DNA from: Methylomarinum sp965277025
GTDB lineage: Bacteria; Pseudomonadota; Gammaproteobacteria; Methylococcales; Methylomonadaceae
Length of the DNA stretch: 64,000 nucleotides
Reading direction: 5' to 3'
NCBI GenBank assembly: GCA_965277025.1
Contig: OZ255706.1
Coordinates: 2,728,001 to 2,792,000, forward strand
A program made the position numbers and the translations under genes. Each line of letters opens with the position of its first letter. The first letter of the stretch is position 1. Shown one piece after another: positions 54,685 to 63,690 of this stretch. The notes under the pieces are model-generated. The model was not told where the DNA came from and ran no database searches. It saw nothing but the letters and a program-made list of their open reading frames with translations.

Positions 54685-54879
54685 TCAGCATTGCGCATTT
54701 AGCTAATTGCCAGTAGCCGTCTGTATTTCCCCACCTTATTTTTCTGGGTTCGTGGACTGAAAATACAAACGGGTTGATCAATCAGTACTTTACGAAGGGC
54801 AGCAGCTTTGAGAATATAACCGCTGGACAGTATAAACAGCCTGATCCCCCTCTCCTTCCGCTTCGATGATAGATTCTCA

Positions 54880-57177
54880 ATGTTTAAAAAAACTGATCTT
54901 TTATTTTTAATACTCGCCCTGCATTTATCTGCTTGCAGCGTACCTTCGAAACTAGACAAAGACTCGCCGAAGAACTGGAGCATGTGGGGCGGAAATTATG
55001 CAGGCACTCGATACAGCCCTTTACAAGAAATAAATAGCGATAATGTTCAGCGATTGAAATTGCTCTGGGCCTTTCCCACCAAAATAGCCGGTGGGCATGA
55101 AGGTGGGCCATTGATTGTCGATAATATCATTTATATTCATACCCCCTTTCCTAACCGGGTTTATGCGCTGGATCAAAAAACACGGCAGGAGATCTGGCAA
55201 TATACGCCAGATCAGAGTGCTGCCAAAGGATTATCCGAAATATGGGCCAAAAGCAATAGCGGTTTAGCCTATGCCAATGGCAAACTGTTTTTACAACAAA
55301 ACGACACCACTTTAACCGCGCTTGATGCAACCACGGGCAAAGTTCTCTGGCAAACCAAAAACGGCGACCCCAAAAAGGGAATGAGCAATAGCAATGCGCC
55401 TATTGTGATTAAAAACAAAGTGATTACCGGTATTTCAGATACCTTTTATGGCGCGCGCGGTTTCCTGGCAGCTTATGATATCAATACAGGAACCTTGATT
55501 TGGAAAGGCTATAGTACCGGTGCGGATAAAGACACGCTCATTAAAGCAGGTTACACCACCTGGCGGGAAGGTCAGGTCACGCCGCTGGATAAAGACGAGA
55601 GCCTGGCGTCATGGCAGGCGGAACAATGGAAAACAGGCGGCGGAACCACCGAGGGTTGGTATAGCTATGATCCGGAGCTCAATCTTGTTTATTACGGCAG
55701 CTCACGCCCAGCACCAGGAAATCCGGTACAGCGTCCCGGAGATAATAAATGGACATCCGCCCTGTGGGCGCGAGATGCAGATACTGGTATTGTAAAATGG
55801 GTTTACCAAATGACGCCTCATGATGAATGGGGTTATGACGGCTATAATGAATCCGTTTTACTGGATCAAACAATCAATGGAAAGGTGCGTAAAACGCTGG
55901 TTCATTTTGATGAAAATGGTTTTGTTTATATCTTAGACAGAGCAAGCGGTGAACTACTGTCCGCCAAAAAATTTGACCCCAAGGTTAACTGGGCGACTCA
56001 TATAGATTTGTTTTCTGGCCAGCCACAGCGTGTAATCAAATACAGTCCGGCTCACCAAGAAGAGGATGAATTTACCACCGGGATTTGCCCTTCTTCATAT
56101 TCGGGGAGTAAAAATAAAAACCCTGTCTCTTATTCACCCAACACAAATCTGTTTTATGTTGCACGCAATCGTTTCTGTATGGATATTGAGCACTTTGAAG
56201 TCACCTATACAAAAGGACATGTTTATTTTGGTATTGGCGGTTACTATCTACATGCTTACAATAAATACAAGGGCGTATTAAGCGCCTGGGATGCCAAACA
56301 AGGTAAACAGATCTGGGCTATTGAAGAACCACTGCCTATCTTATCCGGTTCTCTGGCGACAGCTGGCAATCTGGTTTTTTATGGCACTTATGATGGCTAT
56401 TTAAAAGCGGTTGACGCTAAAACCGGCAAGCTTCTCTATCAGTTTAAAACCCCGTCGGGGATTATCGGTAATATCAATACCTGGCAATATCAGGGAAAAC
56501 AATATATTAGCGTACTCTCTGGCGTAGGTGGGTTTTACCAATTTGAAGTGAATTACAGCACTGCAGCCACCAGTGTCCTTTCTGTTTTTGCAATTCCTGA
56601 TTCAGATTCAGACCTTCAATTTAGTGAATCCTACCCACGTGATCTGTTTGTTTTGGATATTCACAATAATCCTGAATATACCTCAAAATGGCTATCTAAA
56701 TTTAACCCGGAGCAGATATCCACACAAGTGCACAAATGGATCAAGCAAATAGCTTTTTTTGGTGACGTCACAAGCCCTTATGGTTTCCTATCTAGTATCC
56801 CTCAATATGAAAATTATTTGGGTTTAAAACGTACAGCATCGAATGCTGAATTACTTGAACTGACGCAACACCCAAACGCGGCAGTCAGATTCTATGCCTT
56901 CCTGGTATTAACTGACCGACCCGCTATCAAGCTAAAACCTATCTTGCTGGATCATTTAAATGACGAAGAAGTAACCGGCTATCAATCAGGATGTGAGATT
57001 TGGTCATTGCCTGTGAATGATTTATTGCTTGAAGCAGCCGAACAGGATTCTGATTTCTTTAACCAGACACCTCGAAGAAACAGACTATCCGTTAAAGACT
57101 ATCAAGAGATAAAACAAATGCAGGATAATTTGAAACAGCAAAAGTCCGCTATAAAAAATGAAACAGGAGTGAAGTAA
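54880..57177 (+). CDS. PQQ-dehydrogenase-like beta-propeller lipoprotein with degenerate active site
   Basis: A 765-residue protein. The lipobox LHLSAC puts Cys19 at the mature N-terminus. Residues 32-570 align with the methanol/ethanol dehydrogenase propeller (WSMWGGNYAGTRYSPL, GLAYANGKLF, GARGFLAAYDINTG, WTSALWARDADTG). Key positions differ: the disulfide Cys-Cys is Ile121-Trp122, the metal ligand Glu is Phe189, the stacking Trp is Glu258, the metal ligand Asn is Arg276, the catalytic Asp is Gly318 and the active-site Arg is Glu345. The XoxF-type Asp320 is kept. The last 180 residues, from about 585, are an extra helical domain not found in the enzymes. It is unlikely to be an active alcohol dehydrogenase. 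Confidence 0.85.
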   Translation: MFKKTDLLFLILALHLSACSVPSKLDKDSPKNWSMWGGNYAGTRYSPLQEINSDNVQRLKLLWAFPTKIAGGHEGGPLIVDNIIYIHTPFPNRVYALDQKTRQEIWQYTPDQSAAKGLSEIWAKSNSGLAYANGKLFLQQNDTTLTALDATTGKVLWQTKNGDPKKGMSNSNAPIVIKNKVITGISDTFYGARGFLAAYDINTGTLIWKGYSTGADKDTLIKAGYTTWREGQVTPLDKDESLASWQAEQWKTGGGTTEGWYSYDPELNLVYYGSSRPAPGNPVQRPGDNKWTSALWARDADTGIVKWVYQMTPHDEWGYDGYNESVLLDQTINGKVRKTLVHFDENGFVYILDRASGELLSAKKFDPKVNWATHIDLFSGQPQRVIKYSPAHQEEDEFTTGICPSSYSGSKNKNPVSYSPNTNLFYVARNRFCMDIEHFEVTYTKGHVYFGIGGYYLHAYNKYKGVLSAWDAKQGKQIWAIEEPLPILSGSLATAGNLVFYGTYDGYLKAVDAKTGKLLYQFKTPSGIIGNINTWQYQGKQYISVLSGVGGFYQFEVNYSTAATSVLSVFAIPDSDSDLQFSESYPRDLFVLDIHNNPEYTSKWLSKFNPEQISTQVHKWIKQIAFFGDVTSPYGFLSSIPQYENYLGLKRTASNAELLELTQHPNAAVRFYAFLVLTDRPAIKLKPILLDHLNDEEVTGYQSGCEIWSLPVNDLLLEAAEQDSDFFNQTPRRNRLSVKDYQEIKQMQDNLKQQKSAIKNETGVK

Positions 57178-57178
57178 A

Positions 57179-57461
57179 ATGCATTTATTAAGATTCTTTA
57201 TAACTACCCTGTTATTTTATACCCCGATATTACAGGCTGATGTTTCTGCAAAAGAAAAAGCAGCGTTATTGTCGCTTGTTGAATTAACTTATTATGATTT
57301 TTTATATGATGAATGGGTAAATCCAAAAGAGACAGTCTGTCGTTGGAAAGGCGTAAGCTGTGATTCAAAACAACAGCATATTGTGAAACTAGCCTGGCCA
57401 TTTTTCAACATGAAGGAACTAAAGCCCCAAATTGCCCAATTAACAGCATTAAAAGAATTAA
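57179..57461 (+). pseudogene. Leucine-rich-repeat protein, truncated by insertion sequences
   Basis: The start MHLLRFFITTLLFYTPILQA is a signal peptide. The following part, WVNPKETVCRWKGVSCDS, resembles the cap before plant-type leucine-rich repeats, and LKPQIAQLTALKEL is the beginning of a first repeat. At 57461 an IS interrupts the gene. After the IS (58852) the frame resumes as NLNN, then meets a stop beside the IS66 end at about 58872. Only the first 95-100 residues remain. It begins one base after the PQQ-propeller gene, so the two formed an operon. Confidence 0.75.
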
Positions 57462-58847
57462 CAGGCTGTTGAAAAACGCCCCTATGCCTCCGGCTCCAGC
57501 CCTTCATTTTGGGTTAAATTTACCTCTGGAGGGCCTGATTAGCCTGGTTTTCCGGTATCAGCCGGTTTATATTGCCCTTTCGAGGCTTTATTTCCACCTT
57601 TTGGCGGATTTCAGGCACAACGGTGCCTGCGCAGTTGAATAACGCCATTGTAACAAGGACATCAGGCGGGTCAGATTATACGCTGCGAAGGTGAATACGG
57701 TTTGGGCAGTCACTTTTTTCACTCCGCGAAACCGGGTTTGACGTAATCCCCCAACAGTTTTGCTCCAGCCAAAGACTTCTTCGATCCGTTTACGGATTTT
57801 GAGACTGCTGGTATAGCCTGGGTGTCGGGTCGTCCGCTTGTCAATCGCCGAACCTTTCGCTTTTTGAGTTACATGCGGGGTCACCTTCATTGCGCGAAGC
57901 TCGGCAACGAAGTTCCGGGTATCATAGTTTTTGTCACTGCCCACTGTGGCACCCGCTTTTTTGACGCTGCGTTTGATCATTTTTGTCGCCGCCTCCCGCC
58001 CGGCCGTTCCGGTCGCCCGGGTCACTTCAACATCGATGACCAAACCATGGCGATTTTCCATGAGTGCATGGCCCGGAAAAGCGAGCTGTGCTTTATCGCC
58101 CTGACTTTTTTTATACATCCTTGCTTCCGGGTCCGTTGTCGATTCATGCGTGTCGTTACAGCGTTTCTCGCCTTTGAAGTTGACACCCGGATTGCGGGTG
58201 GAATCCTCCGGCGGCCGGCTCGAACCGTCTTTGGCCTTGACGCTTTTCACAGAAGCCCAGGCCTTGATTAGCGTGCCATCAACCGAAAAGTGTTCGTCTG
58301 AGACTAAATCCTGCCATTCGGCCAGGCACAGCACACGATCAAAAAACAAACGACTCACGCGCTCATTCAATAGACGGTCACGATTGGCGCTGAACGTTGA
58401 ATGATCCCAAACCTCATCATCCATTGATAAGCCGACAAACCAACGATACAGCAGATTGAAATCAATGTGTTCGATCAGTTGCCGCTCCGAACGAATGGAA
58501 AACAGGATTTGCAACAAACTGGCACGGAGTAAACGCTCGGGAGGAATTGACGCCCGGCCCCGTCGGGAATACAGGTCATCGAACTCCTCATCCAGAGTAG
58601 TCAATAGAATATCGACCAAATATCGTAGTTTGCGTAAAGGATGATCACCCGGAATTCTAGATTCCAGCGTCCGATAACTGAATAATTCGTTTTGGGTATA
58701 ATCAATGCCGCGCATAACAAATAAAAAATCGGGGAATATCAAATGGATTGAATCATTTTACCATAAATAACAATTAGTTATGTAATCAAATGCCAATTAT
58801 GGCAACGAAACAATGCGGCCTCCAGGTTGGATTAAATCAACAGCCTG
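57462..58847 (-). mobile_element. IS5/IS1182-type insertion sequence, complete
   Basis: The inverted ends CAGGCTGTTGA (57462 onward) and TCAACAGCCTG (to 58847) are exact complements. TTAA flanks both sides (57458-57461, 58848-58851), consistent with a 4-bp target duplication. It is 1,386 bp with one transposase gene on the minus strand, inserted in the leucine-rich-repeat gene. Confidence 0.88.
57588..58715 (-). CDS. IS5/IS1182-family transposase
   Basis: A 375-residue DDE transposase from MRGIDYTQNELFSYRTLE at 58715. The N-terminal DUF772-type domain shows LLRASLLQILFSIRSERQLIEHIDFNLLYRWFVG. DDE residues lie in SVDGTLIKAWAS, VGSDKNYDTRNFV and RIEEVFGWSKTVGGLRQTR. It appears intact, so this copy may be active. 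Confidence 0.92.
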   Translation of the reverse strand: MRGIDYTQNELFSYRTLESRIPGDHPLRKLRYLVDILLTTLDEEFDDLYSRRGRASIPPERLLRASLLQILFSIRSERQLIEHIDFNLLYRWFVGLSMDDEVWDHSTFSANRDRLLNERVSRLFFDRVLCLAEWQDLVSDEHFSVDGTLIKAWASVKSVKAKDGSSRPPEDSTRNPGVNFKGEKRCNDTHESTTDPEARMYKKSQGDKAQLAFPGHALMENRHGLVIDVEVTRATGTAGREAATKMIKRSVKKAGATVGSDKNYDTRNFVAELRAMKVTPHVTQKAKGSAIDKRTTRHPGYTSSLKIRKRIEEVFGWSKTVGGLRQTRFRGVKKVTAQTVFTFAAYNLTRLMSLLQWRYSTAQAPLCLKSAKRWK

Positions 58848-58871
58848 TTAAATCTTAATAATTAATTATGC

Positions 58872-59960
58872 GTAACTACTCAGCGTAAATAAGTAAAAAA
58901 ACTGCTTGACACGATTTTAGCGTTATTTTTGATTTTCTAACGGCAACACCTGGCGCAAGAGGTTTACTGTATTAGCCTGCGTTAGTTGAGGCGTGTTGCC
59001 TTATAAGCACTGCCCGATAGCCCTGCTGCCGTGCATTTCTAAAATACGATGACGGGCAACACAGAGGCAAAAATTCGTATTTCAAAAGCCATGAGACAAG
59101 AGTCCTGTACTTAAACCCACAGGCCGTTTCATTGAAGATTGATTCCATTGATGTAGAGGCTGCCATTACCCATGCCCGGCAGCTGATTGAAGATGAAGCC
59201 GATTTATCTCCGGCGCTGCGGTCTTCGCTGGAGATATTGTTGTTGCTGGTCACGCTCTTGATGCATCGGCTCGGACTTAACAGCAGTAACAGTTCCAGGC
59301 CGCCATCAAGTGATCCTGATCGTAAAAGGAAAGCACGGGCTGGATCAAAAAAACCAGGTGGTGGACAGAAAGGGCATATTGGCACCACGCTGGTTAAAGT
59401 CGATGATCCCGATGACGTTATCTCCATCAAGATTGATCGCCGTACCTTGCCAGCCGGAAGCTACACGGCAGATGGCTTTGAAACCCGGCAGGTATTTGAT
59501 ATTGATATTTCACGGATTGTGACGGAATATCGTGCGCAAAGGCTTATCGATGAACAAGGTCGTCGGTTTGTTGCTCCTTTTCCCGAGGGCGTAACAAAAG
59601 CCGTGCAATATGGTGACCAACTCAAGGCGCACGCCGTGTATCTTTCGCAGTACCAATTATTGCCCTGCCAGCGCATCAAGGATTATTTTTCCGATCAATT
59701 ACAGATCCCCATCAGTGAAGGTTCGCTGGTTAATTTCAATCAACCAGCCTTTGAGAAGCTGGCATCCTTTGAGCCGATTTGCAAGCAAAGACTGGCGGCA
59801 GCTTCTGTTGTACATGCCGATGAAACGGGCATTAACATCAATGGCGCCAGGTACTGGTTGCATTGTGCTTCTAATGATTTATGGACACATTATTTTCCCC
59901 ATGTAAAACGGGGCAAGGAAGCGATGGATGTCATTGGCATCCTGCCTAACTTTCCCCCTA
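58872..59960 (+). mobile_element. IS66-family element, left part only
   Basis: The left end gtaactactcagcg at 58872 looks like ends of tnpC-only (ISBst12-type) IS66 elements. It lies 250 bases before the transposase gene. The element is cut at 59960 by the IS3-type element, and nothing to the right of that element (after 61522) resembles IS66. The right part was therefore lost by deletion. Confidence 0.75.
59132..59960 (+). pseudogene. IS66-family transposase TnpC, 3'-truncated
   Basis: It starts with TTG at 59132. Family features are the leucine-zipper-like LLLLVTLLMHRLGLNSSNSSRPPSSDPDRKRK, the RRTLPAG segment in place of the usual zinc-finger Cys pairs, and the catalytic start HADETGININGARYWLHC. 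It ends within AMDVIGILPNF where the IS3-type element begins, losing roughly the last 200 residues. The frame continues by chance into the next element until 60133. Confidence 0.88.
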
Positions 59961-60083
59961 TGTCAACATACCTGTCGCCTAAAACTTTTTTAAATCAGGA
60001 GACAAAAATGGCGGTATTTAGCCAGGAATTTAAAGTGGATTCGTTTAGCCAGGGACAATCAACTCGAAATCTCAACATCAAGT

Positions 60084-60419
60084 ATGTCAAAAGAAAAAAG
60101 CCCTCATGCCTGGACGAAAGCGGAACGTTTTGACGCCATTGCTCATTGCCATCATCTGACAGACGAACAGGCCAGCGCCTATTGCCGGGAAAAAGGCATC
60201 TATTTGTACCATCCGGACGCTTGGAGAACAGAATTTTTATCCGCTGCTCAATCGGCAGACCTCTCAGCCAGCCGAGCAGAAAAAAAGCAACTCAAACAAG
60301 AAAACAAGCGCTTGCAAAAAGAGCTGAACCGTAAAGAAAAAGCGTTATCGGAAACAGCGGCCTTACTGGTGTTATCAAAAAAGTGCCAGGCGATCCGGGG
60401 GGAAAAGGCGGACGACTGA
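60084..60419 (+). pseudogene. IS3-family orfA, 5' part disturbed
   Basis: The frame from 60084 has SPHAWTKAERFDAIAHCHHLTDEQASAYCREKGIYL and a coiled coil ELNRKEKALSETAALLVLSKK, the second half of a usual orfA. The normal beginning, MAVFSQEFK at 60008, is in another frame and about 25 residues of the helix-turn-helix appear to be missing. It overlaps orfB by 37 bases, where a -1 frameshift would normally give the OrfAB transposase. Confidence 0.7.
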
Positions 60420-61489
60420 TCGCCTGCTCAGATCGCAAACATTACAGCGCGCTCATTGATGAAGCTGTCAGCAGTGGCGCACGGCAACAATCCGCCTGCG
60501 AACTGTTGGGCATATCCGCCAGAACCTACCAGCGCTGGAACCGTGGCGATGCGATTTCAGAAGACCTGAGGCTGCACAATACCGCGCCTGTGCATAATCG
60601 ATTGCCCGAGGCGACCAGGCAAGAAATTATCAACCTGGTAAACCAACCGGAATACCGCGACCTGACACCGCATCAAATCGTTCCGGCCCTTTTGGATTCA
60701 GGGCGCTATATCGCCTCGGAATCAAGCTTTTACCGGGTCATGAAAGCGCACAACCAGTTAAAGCATAGAGCGAAAGAGTCGGCCGGCCAGCGTCACAAAC
60801 CACAGCCGCTCAAAGCCACCCGACCCAATCAACTCTACTCGTGGGATATTACCTATTTATCAAGCCCGATCAAAGGACAGTATTACTACCTGTACATGGT
60901 GATGGATATCTACAGCCGGAAAATTGTCGGCTGGCAGGTTCATGATATCGAATCGAGCAGCTATGCAGCTGATTTAATAGAAGATATCGTCCGCCGGGAA
61001 AACATCGGGAAAAAGCAATTAGTCATCCATTCCGACAATGGCAGCCCGATGAAAGGCGCAACCTCAAGAGCCAGACTGATCGATTTAGACATTGCCAGCT
61101 CATTCAGCAGGCCCCGTGTCAGTAATGACAATCCATATTCTGAATCATTGTTTAAAACCATCAAATACTACTACACCTTTCCGGAAAACCCGTTTACAAC
61201 ATTAACCGAAGCAAGAGCCTGGGTAGATGGTTTTGTCAGCTGGTACAACGATGAGCACAAACACAGCGCCATCAGGTTTGTGACGCCTAACCAGCGCCAT
61301 AATGGCTTGGACAAGGCCATACTTGAGCATAGAAAGCGCGTGATCGAACAGGCGAAAAAAGATAACCCCGAGCGGTGGAATGGACGAAAAACACGAAATT
61401 TAACCCCGGTTGGTCAGGTGTATCTCAACCCAAACAAGGAGAAATCAGAATCCTCTAAATGTCAAGTTGCAGCAACAATTACTTCGTGA
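60383..61489 (+). CDS. IS3-family transposase OrfB (integrase-type DDE)
   Basis: About 368 residues. An HTH-21-like region (NRLPEATRQEIINLVNQPEYRDLTPHQIVPALLDSG) precedes the rve integrase core: WDITYLSSP with the first Asp, VIHSDNGSPMKG with the second, and the Glu in DNPYSESLFKTIKYY. The C-terminus has WYNDEHKHSAIRFVTPNQRH. The reading frame is complete, but the damaged orfA probably makes the element inactive. Confidence 0.9.
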   Translation: MPGDPGGKGGRLIACSDRKHYSALIDEAVSSGARQQSACELLGISARTYQRWNRGDAISEDLRLHNTAPVHNRLPEATRQEIINLVNQPEYRDLTPHQIVPALLDSGRYIASESSFYRVMKAHNQLKHRAKESAGQRHKPQPLKATRPNQLYSWDITYLSSPIKGQYYYLYMVMDIYSRKIVGWQVHDIESSSYAADLIEDIVRRENIGKKQLVIHSDNGSPMKGATSRARLIDLDIASSFSRPRVSNDNPYSESLFKTIKYYYTFPENPFTTLTEARAWVDGFVSWYNDEHKHSAIRFVTPNQRHNGLDKAILEHRKRVIEQAKKDNPERWNGRKTRNLTPVGQVYLNPNKEKSESSKCQVAATITS

Positions 61490-61526
61490 ATTAGTGTTAA
61501 AATTACGACAGGTTGGTTGACATTTA

Positions 61527-61726
61527 GCGGTAGTCGAACTCTATACCAGGCGCTTGTCCACCGGGAAGCCGGCCTTGCGCCGGTTCATGTCGATCCTCCT
61601 CCGGTTACGCCGCTGCAGTTCTTCGGTCACCAGCGACTCGGCGAAGGTCAGGTAGGAGACCTCGTTGGTCTCGGCCTGGCGCAGCAGGTCGGCCAAGCTC
61701 TGGGCGATCTGCTCAATGGAGGTCAT
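61527..61726 (-). pseudogene. istB: IstB-like (IS21) ATPase fragment, N-terminus only
   Basis: The frame starts MTSIEQIAQSLADLLRQAE at 61726 and runs TFAESLVTEELQRRNRRRIDMNRRKAGFPVDKRL, like the N-terminal helical domain of IstB. It stops at 61541, but one base out of frame the DNA continues IEFDYR, the expected next IstB residues, up to the IS3 boundary at 61522. The ATPase domain is missing. It overlaps the stop of the small ORF upstream by 14 bases. Confidence 0.65.
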
Positions 61727-62012
61727 GGGGAACCTCCTTCACCGACGGAAGCAGCGAGGCGTAGCCGCTCAGACGGTCACTGCCACTCGTGGAGATCGCC
61801 GGGGTCGGCAGGATCGTCGACGGATCGACGAAGCGCCCAGAGTCGGCAGCATAGGCCTCGAAATCATCTGCTTCACGCAAGGCTGCGGGCGTTCCGTGCG
61901 GAGGGTAATCAAGTCCAGAGCGAAGCCGTCCACTGGCAGAAAAGCGATCTTCGTGCGCCGGGGTTTGAAAAGCGGCTTTTCTCCTCCCGGTTTTCTCGGT
62001 TTCTTGGCTCAT
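61713..62012 (-). CDS. Small hypothetical protein after hsdM
   Basis: A 99-residue frame starting MSQETEKTGRRKAAFQTPA whose ATG overlaps the hsdM stop by 4 bases, so it would be translationally coupled. I recognise no domain. The composition is polar with a Ser/Pro-rich middle. It may be a genuine operon member or the altered end of a larger gene joined here by deletion. Confidence 0.45.
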   Translation of the reverse strand: MSQETEKTGRRKAAFQTPAHEDRFSASGRLRSGLDYPPHGTPAALREADDFEAYAADSGRFVDPSTILPTPAISTSGSDRLSGYASLLPSVKEVPHDLH

Positions 62013-63616
62013 GGAAGCTCCGGCAAGCCCAGTTCCCTGAGAAACTCGTTATGTTTTTGGGTGGCTTCGGATACCTGGCCTGCCAGATCAGTGAGTTCCG
62101 TATGTACCTGTGCCAGGTCCACAGGCGCCTCCGGTTTGGCGGTGCTGACATAGCGGGAGATATTGAGATTGAAGTCGTTCTCCTCGATCTCCTCCATGCT
62201 CACCCGGCGGGAGTAGCGTTCCTCCTCCTTGCGATACCGGTAGGTCTCGACGACCTTGTCGATGTGCTCAGGTAATAGCACATTCTGACGCTTGCCCTTC
62301 TCGAAATGCTCGGCCGCGTTGATCACGAGCACGTCGTCGAACTTCTTGCACTTCTTCAGCACCAGAATGCAGACCGGAATGCCAGTGGAGTAGAACAGCT
62401 TGGCCGGCAGGCCGATCACCGTATCGATGGTGCCATCGAGTAACAGCTTCTTGCGGATCTTCGCCTCGGCACCGCCTCGGAACAGTACGCCGTGTGGCAG
62501 GATGATCGCCATGGTGCCTTCCTTGTGCAGAAAGTGAAAGCCGTGAAGCAGGAAGGCAAAGTCAGCGGCCGATTTGGGCGCCAGGCCGTAACCCTTGAAA
62601 CGGAAATCCTCAGCCAGCTCGTCGTTGGGTTGCCACCGGTAGCTAAACGGCGGATTGGCCACCACCGCATCGAATTCGACCTTTCTGGCCGGATTCTCTT
62701 CCCTCAACAGCGGCTCCTCGTTGAGCAGCGTGTCGCCGTGGAAGATTTCGAATTCCGTATCCTTGAGTCCATGCAGCAGCATGTTCATGCGCGCCAGGTT
62801 GTAGGTGGTGATGTTCTTCTCTTGACCGAAGAGCTTGCTCACACCCTGCCTGCCCATACGGCGGCGTACATTGAGCAGCAGGGAACCGGAGCCGCAGGCA
62901 AAATCGAACACTTGGTCGAGCCTTGGTTTTTTACCGGTGGATGGGTCCTGACCGTCCAGTGACACAATGCCGGAAAGGATACTGGAGATCTGTTGCGGGG
63001 TATAGAACTCCCCGGCCTTCTTGCCGCTGCCGGCGGCGAACTGCCCGATCAGGTATTCATAGGCGTCCCCCAGCAGGTCCCGATCGGAGGGAAATTCTGC
63101 CAGCCCTTCGGCGATCTTCTGGATGATGGTGCACAGCTTGTCATTGCGCTGTTTGTAGTCCCTGCCCAGTTTTTCCGAGTCGAGGTTGATTTCAGAGAAC
63201 AACCCCTGGAAGTTACTGGAGAAGGATTCGTTCTCGATGAACTTGAACGCCCGCTGTAATGTTCGGAGCAGGTCGCCGTTCTGGGTGCGCGCCATCTCGG
63301 CGATACTGCCCCAGAGGTATTCGGGCTTGATGACGTAATGCACCTTGCGGTGCATGACTTCTTCGAACTCGTCACGATCCTCCTGGTTCTGCTCATACCA
63401 CACCACCAGCGGCGAGCGACGTTCATCTTCCGGCAGTTCGGGCCAGTCAGCGCCTAACTCGGATCGAGTGGCTTCCTCGTAGTTGTCCGACAGATAGCGC
63501 AAGAACAGAAAAGCGAGCATATAGTCACGGAAATCATCCGCGTTCATCGCCCCGCGCAGTTCGTCGGCAATGGCCCAGAGGGTTTTGCCCAGTTGGATCT
63601 GGTCTTGTTTGGTCAT
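62009..63616 (-). CDS. hsdM: Type I restriction-modification DNA methyltransferase subunit HsdM
   Basis: A 535-residue N6-adenine methylase. The N-terminal HsdM_N helices (LGKTLWAIADELRGAMNADDFRDYMLAFLFLRYLSD) precede the catalytic domain with FDFACGSGSLLLN (SAM motif I) and VVANPPFSY (catalytic NPPF). Start at 63616, where ATGA overlaps a 24-codon ORF. It should form M2S with HsdS; hsdR is not in the window. Confidence 0.95.
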   Translation of the reverse strand: MTKQDQIQLGKTLWAIADELRGAMNADDFRDYMLAFLFLRYLSDNYEEATRSELGADWPELPEDERRSPLVVWYEQNQEDRDEFEEVMHRKVHYVIKPEYLWGSIAEMARTQNGDLLRTLQRAFKFIENESFSSNFQGLFSEINLDSEKLGRDYKQRNDKLCTIIQKIAEGLAEFPSDRDLLGDAYEYLIGQFAAGSGKKAGEFYTPQQISSILSGIVSLDGQDPSTGKKPRLDQVFDFACGSGSLLLNVRRRMGRQGVSKLFGQEKNITTYNLARMNMLLHGLKDTEFEIFHGDTLLNEEPLLREENPARKVEFDAVVANPPFSYRWQPNDELAEDFRFKGYGLAPKSAADFAFLLHGFHFLHKEGTMAIILPHGVLFRGGAEAKIRKKLLLDGTIDTVIGLPAKLFYSTGIPVCILVLKKCKKFDDVLVINAAEHFEKGKRQNVLLPEHIDKVVETYRYRKEEERYSRRVSMEEIEENDFNLNISRYVSTAKPEAPVDLAQVHTELTDLAGQVSEATQKHNEFLRELGLPELP

Positions 63617-63687
63617 GTGGTGGGCTCCTCATCTTCGTCCTCTTGGACAAGCGACTCAAGTGTTTCGAAGGGCTTCACGTCCGCCAT
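63613..63687 (-). CDS. Possible 24-residue acidic peptide between hsdS and hsdM
   Basis: An ATG at 63687 follows aggagg by 11 bases and opens MADVKPFETLESLVQEDEDE and four more codons (EPTT), ending in a TGA that overlaps the hsdM ATG. It also starts 3 bases after the hsdS stop. Such perfect packing suggests either a real small protein or a leader that couples hsdS and hsdM translation. No homolog is known to me. Confidence 0.45.
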   Translation of the reverse strand: MADVKPFETLESLVQEDEDEEPTT

Positions 63688-63690
63688 GGC

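Larger units (their letters stand above)
59961..61522 (+). mobile_element. IS3-family insertion sequence
   Basis: The ends TGTCAACATACCTGTCG (59961) and, inward from 61522, TGTCAACCAACCTGTCG match at nearly all positions and begin with the IS3-type TG. It is 1,562 bp with orfA and orfB. The flanks share no direct repeat, which fits a deletion adjoining the element. Confidence 0.88.
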
